Positions 61,886 to 62,843 of a DNA stretch of 62,843 bases are shown piece after piece. Both the position numbers and the translations under genes were made by a program. The stretch covers positions 1,249,749 to 1,312,591 of the forward strand of contig JAHNZQ020000016.1 of NCBI GenBank assembly GCA_019155205.2, in the 5' to 3' direction. This DNA is from Gracilaria vermiculophylla (lineage: Eukaryota; Rhodophyta; Florideophyceae; Gracilariales; Gracilariaceae). The notes beneath the pieces were generated by a model, which was not told the origin of the DNA, ran no database searches, and was given only the letters and a program-made list of their open reading frames with translations. How positions within the stretch are numbered: position 1 is the first letter of the stretch; the number at the start of each line of letters is the position of its first letter.

Positions 61886-62718
61886 TCAACTTCGAACTCC
61901 AGGAGGCGTAGTCTTCATCTTCCCAGGCCACGGGAAGCATCCGTCGAGGATAGTGATCACTTCAATGGTGCGGGGTCCGTCCACAGAGTGAAACGGGTGC
62001 CTTCCGGATACGGGCGTAAAAGCATCACCGCCCATATGATAGCGACACGTTCGCGCTCCAAGGTGGAAAAATTCCGTGCTGTAAGTGTAAGGCTGCGACT
62101 CCAATATCCGATGGGTTGAAGTCCATCTTCAGGTTGTTCCTATAGGAGGGCACATCCGACCTGGTATTTACAGGCGTCAGTGTCCAGCACCATTTGGCCG
62201 TGCCGCTTTGGAAGTAACATGATCGGTGGCAGTATCAGTCTCCTCCTCAGAGTGCTAAAGGCTTCAAACTTCTCGTCCGTCAAGATAGCCAATCGCTTCG
62301 GCTTTTCCTTCTCCAAATAGCAATTCAATGGCGCCGCAATACAGGAGAAGTTCGGTACAAACCTCCGGAAAACGTTACACAACGCCAGGACGGAGCGGAC
62401 CTCCGTCTGCTTTGTGGGAGGGTGAGCTTTCTTGATGGCGTCCTGAGTTTTTGTGGAAACCTGTTTGCGGCCCGGGAGCACAACGTGCCCCGGGTAGTCC
62501 ACCAAAAACTTGAAAAAAAAGCATTTCTCCAGCTTCAAGGTGAGTCCAGCATCCTTTAGGAGTCGAAGCACGTGTTTCATGTGAAGTGCTCCTCCAGGCT
62601 GCGGGAGTATACGATGACATCATCAATATACACCAAGGTGTACTGCCACTTCAACTTTGACAGTATTTTGTCCACCATTCGTTGGAACGTAGCGGGTTCA
62701 TTCTTCAATCCATATGGC
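61886..62718 (-). pseudogene. Reverse transcriptase / RNase H fragments
   Basis: From 62718 leftward: PYGLKNEPATFQRMVDKIL, VYIDDVIVYSRS (YIDD active site), a frameshift near 62578, then LTLKLEKCFFF, VRSVLALCNVFRRFVPNFS and LDTDACKYQVGCALL (RNase H start), followed in other frames by YWSRSLT and ERERVAIIWAV (to ~62030). Typical Ty3/gypsy RT-RNase H, but not open in one frame. Confidence 0.85.
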
Positions 62719-62843
62719 TGTGGTACTGTCAGCCCTCCTGTCGAGGTAGTAAAGCACAACGTCCGTTAGGAGTTTTTAGTGACTCCAAAGGCGCGTATTC
62801 CTAAAGGTGGTCTCCGGTATCCGCTGTCGCGAGCCGGGGGAAT
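62719..62843 (-). mobile_element. LTR H (minus orientation), cut by the window end
   Basis: Begins tgtggtactgtcagccctcc and matches LTR F closely up to the window edge. It lies at the RT fragment's 5' side, so it is another insertion into the pol element. Confidence 0.8.

Larger units (their letters stand above)
59489..62718 (-). mobile_element. Defective Ty3/gypsy (chromodomain-type) pol region
   Basis: Reading on the minus strand, from right to left, the fragments occur in the order RT, RNase H, integrase zinc domain, integrase core, chromodomain, the order of a Ty3/gypsy chromovirus pol gene. Frameshifts and stops break it, LTR D (60441-61010) is inserted in the integrase, and LTR H cuts the RT at 62719. 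The element is dead. Confidence 0.85.

Noticed and set aside
1..62843. CRISPR arrays, bacterial operons, tRNA genes
   Set aside because: No regularly spaced short repeats with unique spacers were found, gene structure is eukaryotic, and scanning for B-box-like GGTTCGANTCC gave no cloverleaf candidate.

Overview
The window is eukaryotic nuclear DNA, most likely from a red alga (Rhodophyta), possibly a florideophyte; no organelle or bacterial genome fits. Pointers are: widely spaced genes that are mostly intronless; a few short GT-AG introns (about 60 to 130 bp); an actin gene with one intron near its 5' end; several proteins with plastid- or mitochondrion-type leaders (a bacterial-type asparaginyl-tRNA synthetase, an RnpA-like RNase P protein, a DprA/SMF-like cyanobacterial-type protein); a lipoxygenase; and islands of genes separated by decayed Tc1/mariner and Ty3/gypsy elements. 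The species call is inference; the gene calls rest on motifs read from the translations.

Layout: 1-365 is the 3' end of a Tc1/mariner element. 1240-12632 holds a lipoxygenase, a plastid DprA-like protein (3 exons), actin (2 exons) and the APE2 DNA-repair nuclease, followed by a convergent unknown Arg/His/Pro-rich protein (12718-14604, minus). 14605-16691 holds a 30-bp tandem repeat and a full-length dead Tc1/mariner copy. 17042-29361 is a gene-dense island: an unknown 2-exon gene, RnpA-like protein, Xaa-Pro aminopeptidase, RBX1, HAUS5-like augmin subunit, a mitochondrial carrier, a family-4-type uracil-DNA glycosylase without its usual cysteines, and a PP2C phosphatase. 29362-36848 is gene-poor apart from a TRAX (C3PO) gene, one orphan ORF and another Tc1/mariner relic. 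36849-46989 holds a SNAP-25-type SNARE, UTP22/NOL6, mitochondrial L32, a cyclin, a DUF2064-type transferase, a 5S rRNA gene inside a large inverted repeat broken by a 100-N gap, and an SDR oxidoreductase. 47687-53852 is GC-rich at its start and holds an unknown plastid-type protein, a possible secreted Cys-containing protein, organellar AsnRS and a bZIP factor. From 53853 to the end the window is AT-rich intergenic DNA, a hairpin element, another Tc1/mariner relic, and a nest of LTRs and a broken chromodomain-type Ty3/gypsy element.

The genes are mostly housekeeping and do not form one operon-like pathway. Themes are organelle gene expression (AsnRS, RnpA-like, bL32m), ribosome biogenesis (UTP22 divergent from bL32m), DNA repair (APE2, UDG) and ubiquitin/cell cycle (RBX1, cyclin, augmin). 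I found no convincing new multi-gene system. The most interesting items are the inverted-repeat 5S locus, the nuclear RnpA-like gene, the cysteine-free UDG, the mitochondrial carrier with two altered signatures, the 54.4-kb hairpin, and the nested LTRs. ATG starts were chosen throughout; splice sites were set by GT/AG signals plus protein continuity. No searches were run.
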